This document shows positions 8,640 to 16,219 of a DNA stretch of 42,950 nucleotides, piece by piece. The DNA comes from Bacteroidota bacterium (GTDB taxonomy: Bacteria > Bacteroidota > Bacteroidia > Chitinophagales > Chitinophagaceae), in NCBI GenBank assembly GCA_023411775.1, contig JAEYOL010000111.1, forward strand, positions 1 through 42,950, given 5' to 3'. The notes beneath the pieces are model-generated. The model saw nothing but the letters and a program-made list of their open reading frames with translations. It was not told where the DNA came from and did no database searches. The translations under genes were made by a program, and so were the position numbers. Position 1 is the first letter of the stretch; every line of letters starts with the position of its first letter.

Positions 8640-9086
8640 TTAACGCTGTCTCCTGAAATACTTTTCAAGATAAAAGTTCTCTGCAGCGCGCATTTTCTCG
8701 ACCTCGGCCTTTGTTTTGTCGCGATAACCACACAAATGCAGTGCACCATGAAAGATCACCCGGTGGAGTTCCCTTTTGAAAGATTCCCCTAAAGACCGGG
8801 CGTTGTCTTTTACCCGGTCTGTACTAATATATATTTCCCCTTCCACGGGCATCCCAGGCTGGGATAATTCAAAGCTGATTATATCGGTGTAGAAATCATG
8901 CGCCAGGTATTGCTTATTTATTTCCAGCAGCTGACGGTCGTCACAAAAAATATAATTCAGGGATACGAGCTTTGTCTTTTCTCTTTGGAAAATGGAACTG
9001 ATGAACTTTTTCAGGCGGGTTCGGTCTCGTAGTGTCACAGCTGATGGGAAAAAGAAATAAATATTTGATTTTGTTTGCGATGGCAT
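8640..9086 (-). CDS. ybeY: Endoribonuclease YbeY (16S rRNA maturation)
   Basis: Metal-dependent RNase involved in 16S rRNA 3'-end maturation and ribosome quality control. The start is set at the ATG at 9086 (148 residues, usual for the family); the longer frame to 9305 adds unrelated residues antisense to feoA. Family motifs are visible: TDIISFELS and EGEIYIS in the middle, and the metal site HGALHLCGYRD. The canonical motif is HGxLHLxGYDH; here the third ligand position is Asp instead of His, which I believe is usual in Bacteroidota. The gene is divergent from feoA, with 61 bases between starts, and lies next to mnmG. Confidence 0.95.
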   Translation of the reverse strand: MPSQTKSNIYFFFPSAVTLRDRTRLKKFISSIFQREKTKLVSLNYIFCDDRQLLEINKQYLAHDFYTDIISFELSQPGMPVEGEIYISTDRVKDNARSLGESFKRELHRVIFHGALHLCGYRDKTKAEVEKMRAAENFYLEKYFRRQR

Positions 9087-9124
9087 AATTTCAAAATTCG
9101 TAAACAAAGAAAAGAATACAATGT

Positions 9125-9132
9125 TAGATTTG
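9125..9132 (+). promoter_or_regulatory. -7 promoter box of feoA-like gene
   Basis: TAGATTTG, a full match to TAnnTTTG, 15 bases before the ATG of the FeoA-domain gene and within the ybeY/feoA divergent spacer. Confidence 0.55.
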
Positions 9133-9147
9133 CTGTAATTCAAAATA

Positions 9148-9375
9148 ATGAATAAGAAACTATCGGAATTAAGACTCGGCCAGAAAGCGGTGATCAAAAG
9201 CTTCGGCAGCCAGGAATTACATTTAAAGCTTATGGAAATGGGCTGCCTGCCAGGCGAAATTGTATCCGTTGAACAAATCGCCCCGCTGGGTGATCCGGTG
9301 TCCATTTCCGTGGCCGGATATGTACTTAGCCTGCGCCTGGACGAGGCCGAACATATTATTGTTGAAGCTAGTTAA
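9148..9375 (+). CDS. feoA: FeoA-domain protein (ferrous iron transport accessory)
   Basis: A 75-residue protein consisting of one FeoA domain, a small SH3-like beta-barrel that is thought to assist FeoB in ferrous iron uptake at the inner membrane. Typical features are LSELRLGQKAVIKSFG at the start, LKLMEMGCLPGEIVSVEQIAPLG-like turns in the middle, and a final beta strand with ISVAGYVLSLR. It is not adjacent to feoB, which lies 4.6 kb downstream on the other strand. It is followed after 19 bases by nadD, so the two are probably co-transcribed. Confidence 0.85.
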   Translation: MNKKLSELRLGQKAVIKSFGSQELHLKLMEMGCLPGEIVSVEQIAPLGDPVSISVAGYVLSLRLDEAEHIIVEAS

Positions 9376-9394
9376 TTGATTGTCAATTAGTTAC

Positions 9395-9967
9395 ATGAAT
9401 ATCGGATTATATTTCGGTTCTTTCAACCCTGTTCATGCCGGCCACCTCATCATCGCCAACCATATCTTAAACGAGACTTCCCTTGAAAAACTCTGGTTTG
9501 TCATTTCCCCCCAGAATCCCTTCAAGATCAATCATTCCCTGCTGAACGAGTACGACCGGCTCCACCTGCTCCGACTGGCTACTGAGGATGACCTTCGGAT
9601 GAAAGTTTCTGATATAGAATTCAGTCTCCCCAAACCTTCTTATACCAGCGTTACCCTCGCGCATCTCTCCGAAAAATATCCCGATCATTTATTTTCGGTC
9701 GTGATGGGCAGCGATAGTTTTCAGAACCTGCATAAATGGAAGAATTACGAATTCATCGTCAAGAACTATCCTGTTTATGTTTATAAGCGACCCGGTTTTG
9801 AAGTCGAGAACCTGTTGAATGCAAAACTAACATTACTCGAAGCTCCGCTTTTAGAAATATCAGCCACCCATATCAGGCAACTGGTCAAAGCCGGCAAATC
9901 CATTCGCTACCTGGTACCGGATAATGTGCGGGAAGAAATTGAGAAAAGCAACTACTACAAACCGTAG
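9395..9967 (+). CDS. nadD: Nicotinate-nucleotide adenylyltransferase
   Basis: Converts nicotinate mononucleotide and ATP to nicotinate adenine dinucleotide in NAD synthesis. The nucleotidyltransferase motif GSFNPVHAGH near the N-terminus and the C-terminal ISATHIRQLVKAGKSIRYLV segment (ISxTxIR) are both present. With the ATG at 9395 the protein has 190 residues, normal for NadD; a TTG five codons upstream would add only MSISY. It follows the FeoA gene closely and converges on the chromate transporter gene, with 40 bases between stops. Confidence 0.95.
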   Translation: MNIGLYFGSFNPVHAGHLIIANHILNETSLEKLWFVISPQNPFKINHSLLNEYDRLHLLRLATEDDLRMKVSDIEFSLPKPSYTSVTLAHLSEKYPDHLFSVVMGSDSFQNLHKWKNYEFIVKNYPVYVYKRPGFEVENLLNAKLTLLEAPLLEISATHIRQLVKAGKSIRYLVPDNVREEIEKSNYYKP

Positions 9968-10007
9968 TTATTTTCAAGAAGTCTCTGAACAGCGACTCGC
10001 AATGTTT

Positions 10008-11264
10008 TTAGAAAAAATATCCCAATAGTAAACAAGCCGCTACAATTACCGGAGCGGGCATACGGGTATAACTCAACAATAAAAAAGTGCCGATAATGAC
10101 AGAGAGATTGATGGCGCTGATCGTTTTTGCTTCAATCAGTGAAATATCCTTCATGATATAAAAAGTGGAAGCAAACATGATTCCCACTACAGCAGCATTG
10201 ATGCCTTCGAGCGATCGGTAAACCGCCGCATATTTTTTTAGATTGTTCCAGATCGGAAAAAAGAAAAGTACCAGCAATGCACTTGGTAAAAAAATCGCCA
10301 CCATGCCGATCAGGCATCCCAGCAATTGCATGGTCGTTTTTTGTTCGGGGGTACTACCCATGTCTTTCAACGCCATCCCACCTGTAAATGCAGCGATGGA
10401 AAAAACCGGACCGGGCACTGCCCTCACAATCCCCATCCCGGTATACATATCTTCTTTATCGATCTGAACAACATTGGGGTTTTTCTCCTTTACTGCCAGT
10501 GGACGTATGCTGAATTGTTCATACATGATCGGCATCAGCACCTGTCCGCCACCAAATACAAGGCTACCCATACGATAGGTATTTTCAAAAAGATTGATGG
10601 GTTTACGATTGGGCCAGTCTTGTTTCCTGGCCGTTTCACTCACGATACCCGCAGCGATGAAGATGATCCCAAATAACCAGAAATTCCACCATTTGATCTT
10701 GGAAGGTTTTCGCTCTACCTGCGGGATACGTTTTTTGCTAAGGTTGGTTGCGAAACCACCCAGGATGATCACCAGCGGAAATACGACCGGCAATTTGAAA
10801 AGAAAATAAGTAACCGCCATACTTACCAGCATGATCAGCCAGGTGATAGTATTACGAACCGCATGTGGAAACGTGCTGATACAGGCATACAATAGAAAGC
10901 CTGCCGCCATGGGTGCGATAAACTTAAATATATCCGTCTCCAACGCGGTCTTGTCAATATAATGTAGAAGGAATGAAAGCGCTCCCATGAAAAAGCAGGC
11001 CGGCAGTATCCAGATAATAAGCGCCAGCACGGCCAGCGGTACGCCGCCAACTTTGTAACCTATTAGTGTCAATGTTTGTGTGGAAGAGGCACCTGGGAGC
11101 AACTGGCAAAAGGCATTGTACTCCATCAGCTCCTGTTCTGTGATATAAGGCGTTTGCTTGACAAACGTTTTTATCATCATTGCTATATGTGCTTGTGGTC
11201 CGCCAAAAGCCGTAACACTGTGCAACAACACAGCCCTCAAAAAAGAAACATGTCGAAAAGGCAT
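10008..11264 (-). CDS. chrA: Chromate transporter (CHR family, two-domain ChrA)
   Basis: A membrane protein of about 418 residues with two homologous halves, as in long-chain CHR transporters that export chromate. The first half contains the signature SVTAFGGPQAHIAMM and LLPGASSTQ; the second half has the matching FGGGQVLMPIMYEQF and AVPGPVFSIAAFTGG. About ten hydrophobic segments can be seen. The start is uncertain by three residues: ATG at 11273 or 11264; the latter gives MPFRHVSFLRAV, close to other family members. No chrB or other metal gene flanks it. Whether it really exports chromate or another oxyanion cannot be told from the sequence. Confidence 0.9.
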   Translation of the reverse strand: MPFRHVSFLRAVLLHSVTAFGGPQAHIAMMIKTFVKQTPYITEQELMEYNAFCQLLPGASSTQTLTLIGYKVGGVPLAVLALIIWILPACFFMGALSFLLHYIDKTALETDIFKFIAPMAAGFLLYACISTFPHAVRNTITWLIMLVSMAVTYFLFKLPVVFPLVIILGGFATNLSKKRIPQVERKPSKIKWWNFWLFGIIFIAAGIVSETARKQDWPNRKPINLFENTYRMGSLVFGGGQVLMPIMYEQFSIRPLAVKEKNPNVVQIDKEDMYTGMGIVRAVPGPVFSIAAFTGGMALKDMGSTPEQKTTMQLLGCLIGMVAIFLPSALLVLFFFPIWNNLKKYAAVYRSLEGINAAVVGIMFASTFYIMKDISLIEAKTISAINLSVIIGTFLLLSYTRMPAPVIVAACLLLGYFF

Positions 11265-11378
11265 CAGAAGCAATACGTAAAATACAGCAATTAATGATCG
11301 CCGGAATGAGTTGGTCCCCGATCATTTGAAGGTAAACGATTAAACACATTTTATGGTAAATTCATAAAAATTTTTTCA

Positions 11379-12668
11379 ATGAGAATTATCTTCTTAATAG
11401 TTGTATTCTTTTCCTTATTGCCAGTATCCTATTCGCAACTTCGGCAGAAAGTCGCCACAGCCATTCAAAAAACTGAACACAAATGCATTGAATGGCGACA
11501 ACATCTTCATCAATATCCCGAGCTGGGCAACCGCGAGTTTAAAACGGCCAAACTGGTTGCAGATCATCTGAAAAAACTGGGGATGGAAGTGCAGGAAGGG
11601 GTAGCGAAAACCGGTGTGGTTGGTTTGCTGAAGGGTGGAAAACCCGGCCCCTGTATAGCACTCAGGGCAGATATGGACGCATTGCCGGTGGTAGAGAGGG
11701 TCAACATTCCCTTCGCCTCGAAAGAGAAAACGATTTATAACGGTGCCGAAGTTGGTGTGATGCATGCCTGTGGGCATGATGCGCATGTGGCCATCCTCAT
11801 GACGGTAGCGGAAGTGTTAGCTGGTATAAAGTCAGAAATAAAAGGATCGGTGAAATTTATTTTCCAGCCGGCCGAAGAAGGCGCTCCTGAAGGTGAGGAA
11901 GGCGGTGCCGCGCTGATGGTGAAGGAAGGCGTGATGGATAACCCAAAAGTTGATGCCGTATTTGGGCTCCATATCCAATCCGGCGTGGAGTCAGGTACCA
12001 TTCAATACAAACCTGGTGCTTTTATGGCGGCGGCTGATTTTTTTAGCATAAAGGTAAAAGGGAAAGCGAGTCATGGTTCCCAGCCCTGGCTTGGCATAGA
12101 TCCCATCGCAGTGTCCGCCACCATCATACAGGGTCTTCAACAAATCGTTAGCCGCGAATCGGAACTTACAAAAGCCCCGGTTGTGATCACGGTAGGCAAG
12201 ATCCAAAGCGGCGTAAGAAACAATATCATTCCCGAAGACTGCATCATGCTTGGCACTATCCGTACGCTCGACAGCGCCATGCAAAAAGATGTACACAGGA
12301 GATTTACAAACACAATTACAAAGATCGCCGAAGCTGCCGGTGCCGAAGTGGAAATAGATATTGATACAAAAACACTGGTAACTTATAACGATCCTGCACT
12401 GGTGAAAAAAATGTTGCCTTCTTTACATGCCGCAATCGGCGAAGCAAATGTGTCAGAGCGTGGCTGGGTAACCGGCGCGGAGGATTTTTCTTATTATGGC
12501 ACAAAAGCGCCATCCTTTTTCTTTTACCTGGGGGGTATGCCCAAAGGCACGGATAAGACAAAAGCACCACCGCATCATACGCCTGATTTTTTTGTGGAAG
12601 ATAGTGCGATGAAAACCGGCGTTACAGCTTTTTGCCAATTAGTAATGGACTATTTAAACATGAAATAA
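11379..12668 (+). CDS. Secreted M20-family amidohydrolase
   Basis: A metal-dependent peptidase/amidohydrolase of the M20D type (hippurate, IAA-amino acid or N-acyl amino acid hydrolase-like), 429 residues. A signal peptide is evident (about residues 1-19, ending in SYSQ). Metal-site motifs are RADMDALPV, MHACGHDAHVAIL and FQPAEEGAPEGEEGG, with the dimerisation (lid) domain in the middle and a late HHTPDFFVED that carries the last ligand. The stop is followed after one base by the start of a beta-lactamase-like hydrolase, so the two form an operon and act together in the periplasm or outside the cell. The exact acyl substrate is unknown. Confidence 0.92.
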   Translation: MRIIFLIVVFFSLLPVSYSQLRQKVATAIQKTEHKCIEWRQHLHQYPELGNREFKTAKLVADHLKKLGMEVQEGVAKTGVVGLLKGGKPGPCIALRADMDALPVVERVNIPFASKEKTIYNGAEVGVMHACGHDAHVAILMTVAEVLAGIKSEIKGSVKFIFQPAEEGAPEGEEGGAALMVKEGVMDNPKVDAVFGLHIQSGVESGTIQYKPGAFMAAADFFSIKVKGKASHGSQPWLGIDPIAVSATIIQGLQQIVSRESELTKAPVVITVGKIQSGVRNNIIPEDCIMLGTIRTLDSAMQKDVHRRFTNTITKIAEAAGAEVEIDIDTKTLVTYNDPALVKKMLPSLHAAIGEANVSERGWVTGAEDFSYYGTKAPSFFFYLGGMPKGTDKTKAPPHHTPDFFVEDSAMKTGVTAFCQLVMDYLNMK

Positions 12669-12669
12669 C

Positions 12670-13590
12670 ATGAAACAAATAAATCTGGTACTGGTCATGT
12701 TGCTGTTGTCGACTATGGCCACAGCACAGAAGACGAATCATAAACTGCAGGCAAAACTGGAAGAAGCCATAAAAGGATTTAACGGCCAGGTTGGTGTGTA
12801 TGTAAAGGAATTAAAAACGGGAAAGGTCGTGGCGATAAATGCCGACACCTTATTTCCAACTGCAAGTATTGTAAAAGTTCCGATCCTGGTCGGCGTGATA
12901 GACAAAATAGAACGAAAGGAATTAAGCTATGACTCCCTGCATGAGTATAAGGATTCACTGCTCTATGCCGGTGAGGACATACTGGGATCTTTCAAAGATG
13001 GCGAGAAGATCTATCTTGAAAAGATCATTATGCTGATGCTCACGATGAGTGATAATACTGCGAGCCTATGGTTGCAAAAGCTTTCGGGCACCGGCACCCG
13101 TATCAACGAGATACTGGACAGCCTCGGATTCCAGCACACGCGGGTCAACTCAAGGACGCCCGGTCGTGAAGCAAACCGTAGTGTATTTGGCTGGGGACAA
13201 ACCACGCCCGGCGAAATTGCACGGTTGTTTGAGATGATCTATCGTCACCAGATATTTTCGCCTGCTTCCTGCGAAAACATGCTTCGCTTCCTGGGAAGAA
13301 ATTTTTGGGATGAAAACGCGGTTTCACAAATACCACCCTATATCCAGGTATTTAGCAAAAATGGCGCAGTCAATGAAGTGCGCAGTGAAGTACTGTTGGT
13401 CAATGCACCCCATAACCCCTATATCTTCTGCATATTTACAAAGAACAATAAAGATCAGAACTGGCAGCGCGATAATGAAGCCTGGCGACTGGCGCGAAAG
13501 ACATCTAAACTGGTTTGGGATTATTTTGAGCCGAAAGACAAATGGGAATCGGCTAAATATGACCGCGATTTTAATGCAAACAAACCCTGA
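12670..13590 (+). CDS. Class A beta-lactamase-like serine hydrolase
   Basis: A secreted 306-residue protein with a signal peptide (cleavage near ATAQ, residue 20). The active-site serine motif is S66-I-V-K69, the second motif is S127-D-N129, and the third is K230-N-G232 in place of the usual KTG. This is the fold of class A beta-lactamases, but the altered third motif and the unclear omega-loop glutamate make true antibiotic hydrolysis uncertain; many such environmental proteins have other or unknown substrates. It is coupled to the preceding M20 amidohydrolase gene, which hints at processing of amides or peptides. Confidence 0.85.
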   Translation: MKQINLVLVMLLLSTMATAQKTNHKLQAKLEEAIKGFNGQVGVYVKELKTGKVVAINADTLFPTASIVKVPILVGVIDKIERKELSYDSLHEYKDSLLYAGEDILGSFKDGEKIYLEKIIMLMLTMSDNTASLWLQKLSGTGTRINEILDSLGFQHTRVNSRTPGREANRSVFGWGQTTPGEIARLFEMIYRHQIFSPASCENMLRFLGRNFWDENAVSQIPPYIQVFSKNGAVNEVRSEVLLVNAPHNPYIFCIFTKNNKDQNWQRDNEAWRLARKTSKLVWDYFEPKDKWESAKYDRDFNANKP

Positions 13591-13946
13591 TGGTGTTTAG
13601 CCACGGATTTCACGGATTGCACGGATTGGGATTATATGGGGTCTGCTGGCTAAACCGGAAATTCTCATCCCGGCTTCATTTCCCCTGCAAAACAAGTCTT
13701 GCAGGTCCTCGGTTTTTATACAAAATCCCTGCACCTTATTATCCATTTTGAAGTACTTAACTCATTTCTGTATTTGACCAGTAGGGAACTCCTTTGTGTT
13801 CGTCGTGCATTCTTTGTGTGCGTTGTGTCCCGAAAACCACGAGGTTAAGGACACCGGGAACACGAAGGACCACAATGGACACAAAGTTTGAGAATCACCT
13901 GTTCTTTAATCAGCAGGCCCTATTTAATAGTAAAATTGAAGAGAGA
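13591..13946. other. Gene-free spacer with short repeats
   Basis: A 356-base gap between two converging genes. It holds three head-to-tail 9-mers at 13602-13628, a 7-bp stem at 13684-13690/13699-13705 followed by a short T run (a possible terminator for the hydrolase operon), and imperfect inverted stretches rich in ACACAAAG at 13790-13830 and 13838-13888. A 70-codon frame across the latter is made of repeat sequence and is not called. Confidence 0.6.
13602..13628 (+). repeat. Three tandem 9-mers (CACGGATTN)
   Basis: CACGGATTT followed by two copies of CACGGATTG, head to tail, just after the stop of the beta-lactamase-like gene. A simple intergenic repeat of unknown role. Confidence 0.8.
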
Positions 13947-16058
13947 TTATTTCAGGATCTGGTAGGCAAGCAGGCTCATCAGGTAGGCCAGACCTGTCAT
14001 ATATAAAAACTGGATGATGGGCCATTTCCAGCTTTGCGTTTCCCTCTTGACGATGGCAAGTGTACTCATGCATTGCATTGCGAAAACATAAAATAGCATC
14101 AGGGCTACGCCGGTAGCCAGGGTATAAACCGGCGTGCCGTCGGGGTGTGTGGCTGACCTGAGTTTTTCTTTTAGCGGACCTTCATTCTCATCACCGCCCA
14201 CACTGTAAAGGGTAGCCATGGTACCCACAAAAACTTCCCGAGCTGCAAATGAAGTAATAAGTGCGATGCCAATTTTCCAGTCAAAACCCAATGGCTCAAT
14301 CACGGGTTCGATGGATTTGCCAGCCAGCCCCACATAAGAGTTTTCCAGCCTGGCATTACTGTAGTCGTTTTCTATGGCGATAGTATCGGCGCCGGGCGCA
14401 GCCATGGACTGTTCATATCGCACAGTCGCCTCTTGCATTCTTTCTTTCGGACCAAAAGAACTCCCCGCCCAAAGGATCAGGCTGATCACCATGATGATCT
14501 TCCCGGCATCAACCACAAAAATTTTTGCTTTGTTCCACATGGTTTGCCAAACGTTTTTCCAACGCGGAGGACGATATACGGGCAGTTCCAGGATGAAAAA
14601 GCTTTTTTCTTTAATGCGGATAAACCATTTGGCCACATACGACACAACGAGCGCCATCACAAATCCAAGTAAATACAAACCCAGCATCACGAGGCCCTGC
14701 ACACCGATCACTCCAAATAGATAATTATTGGGAATAACCAAACCGATCAGGATCGTATACACCGGTAGCCGGGCCGAACAACTCATCAGTGGTGTGATCA
14801 GGATAGTGAGCAACCTTTCCTTCCTGTTCTCAATGCTTCTGGCACTCATCACCGCGGGAATGGCACAGGCAAAACCACTGATCATGGGCATCACGCTCTT
14901 ACCATTAAGCCCAACACTTCGCATAAACCGGTCGGTGAGAAAACTGATCCGGGCCATATAGCCGGTATCTTCCAAAATCGTGATAAGGCCAAATAAGATA
15001 GCTATCTGGGGAACAAAAATGATGATCCCGCTAAGACCCGCCACAATTCCATTGATAAAAAGATCGGTTAACGTTGTGTTAGGCAGCATCGAACTCAGCC
15101 AGTTGCTCACATTAGCAAAACCTACATCGATCCAGTCCATTGGGAAGCTGGCCAGGAAGAAAACGCTTTGAAACATCAGGAACAATACCGCCAGTAGTAT
15201 CAGGTATCCCCAGCGCCGATGCAACAAAATATTATCCAGCTTTTCGGTCAACAGCGATTTTTGAAGCGGATCCGGTTCTGAAACGGCTAGCTGCATGATA
15301 TGCTTGATACGGTTGTATCGCTGCAGTATCTCTTCGGCCTGGGTCTTGGTATGGTTGAACTTATTCTTTTGCTCGATCGTTTCGATCTTTTCCTGCATGC
15401 CCGCATCGAGGGCAAAAGATTCGTGGTTGATGAAATAATGTATCGCTTTATAGTCGCTAAGCCCGGGTAATTGATTTTTTAATTCTTCAATGGCAACTGG
15501 TGCCAGTGCACGGTTGTCTATAAAATCATTGAGGGGCGGCTTGTACAGGCTCCTGGCCGTTTGCTCGATCGCTTTTTTTAGTTGGGCAATGCCCTTGTTT
15601 TTCCTGGGGTTGACGGCTATCACAGGTACACCCAGCTCCCTTTCCAGTTCCGCGATATCGATCTTGATCCCTTTTTTCCCCGCAATGTCCATCATCGTAA
15701 GTGCGATCACGACGGGTATTTTAAGATCGATCAACTGGGTACAAAACAGGAGATTCCGTTTCAAATTGCTGGCATCGGCAACAGCCACCACCACATCGGC
15801 TTTCAATTCGTCCTGGTTGAGCAGTACCTTATAGCTCACCCACTCATCAAGGCGGCGGGGATATAAACTGTATGAACCCGGCAGGTCGATGACGCTGGTT
15901 TCTTCGCCGGATAATAAGGTGATACCTGTTTTTTTGTCGACAGTAACGCCCGGAAAATTGCCCACTTTTTGCTTTAATCCTGTGAGTGCGTTGAATAAAG
16001 AGCTTTTTCCACTATTAGGGTTCCCGACGAGCGCGATATGTAATCTATTTCTTTCCAA
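13947..16058 (-). CDS. feoB: Ferrous iron transporter FeoB
   Basis: Inner-membrane Fe(II) transporter with an N-terminal G-protein domain. Visible are G1 GNPNSGKS (residues 12-19), the switch NFPGVTVDKK, G3 DLPGSYSLYP, then two Gate regions with repeated hydrophobic helices (QSVFFLASFPMDWID, GIVAGLSGIIIFVPQIAILF, GFACAIPAVMSAR, LMSCSARLPVYTILI). The start is best placed at TTG 16058 (MERNRLHIALVGN, 703 residues), since the open frame to 16208 adds 50 residues of non-FeoB sequence and no ATG lies nearby. The G4 motif reads TMMD rather than the NxxD expected for guanine recognition. FeoA is encoded separately at 9148. Confidence 0.93.
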   Translation of the reverse strand: MERNRLHIALVGNPNSGKSSLFNALTGLKQKVGNFPGVTVDKKTGITLLSGEETSVIDLPGSYSLYPRRLDEWVSYKVLLNQDELKADVVVAVADASNLKRNLLFCTQLIDLKIPVVIALTMMDIAGKKGIKIDIAELERELGVPVIAVNPRKNKGIAQLKKAIEQTARSLYKPPLNDFIDNRALAPVAIEELKNQLPGLSDYKAIHYFINHESFALDAGMQEKIETIEQKNKFNHTKTQAEEILQRYNRIKHIMQLAVSEPDPLQKSLLTEKLDNILLHRRWGYLILLAVLFLMFQSVFFLASFPMDWIDVGFANVSNWLSSMLPNTTLTDLFINGIVAGLSGIIIFVPQIAILFGLITILEDTGYMARISFLTDRFMRSVGLNGKSVMPMISGFACAIPAVMSARSIENRKERLLTILITPLMSCSARLPVYTILIGLVIPNNYLFGVIGVQGLVMLGLYLLGFVMALVVSYVAKWFIRIKEKSFFILELPVYRPPRWKNVWQTMWNKAKIFVVDAGKIIMVISLILWAGSSFGPKERMQEATVRYEQSMAAPGADTIAIENDYSNARLENSYVGLAGKSIEPVIEPLGFDWKIGIALITSFAAREVFVGTMATLYSVGGDENEGPLKEKLRSATHPDGTPVYTLATGVALMLFYVFAMQCMSTLAIVKRETQSWKWPIIQFLYMTGLAYLMSLLAYQILK

Positions 16059-16192
16059 GTCTAAAAGGGCTGCAAAAATAACGGCTGGCCGATGAAATGT
16101 TTTACGAATTACGATTTTATGACAAAGCGAATCGTTAAATGTTTGGATGGAAAAATTAAGAATTATGCCCCTTAAAAAGAGTCGATGCCCAT

Positions 16193-16200
16193 TAACTTTG
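16193..16200 (+). promoter_or_regulatory. -7 promoter box of the M28 peptidase operon
   Basis: TAACTTTG, a full match to TAnnTTTG, 19 bases before the ATG at 16220. It probably drives the peptidase, IPExxxVDY and pterin dehydratase genes. Confidence 0.6.
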
Positions 16201-16219
16201 TGGTTCAATTCATTCTCAC

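Noticed and set aside
9087..9305. N-terminal extension of ybeY
   Set aside because: The extra 73 residues are antisense to feoA, lack family similarity, and the ATG at 9086 gives the normal length.
13794..14006. 70-codon plus-strand frame
   Set aside because: It consists of repeat-like sequence and runs into the 3' end of feoB on the other strand; no signal or family is visible.
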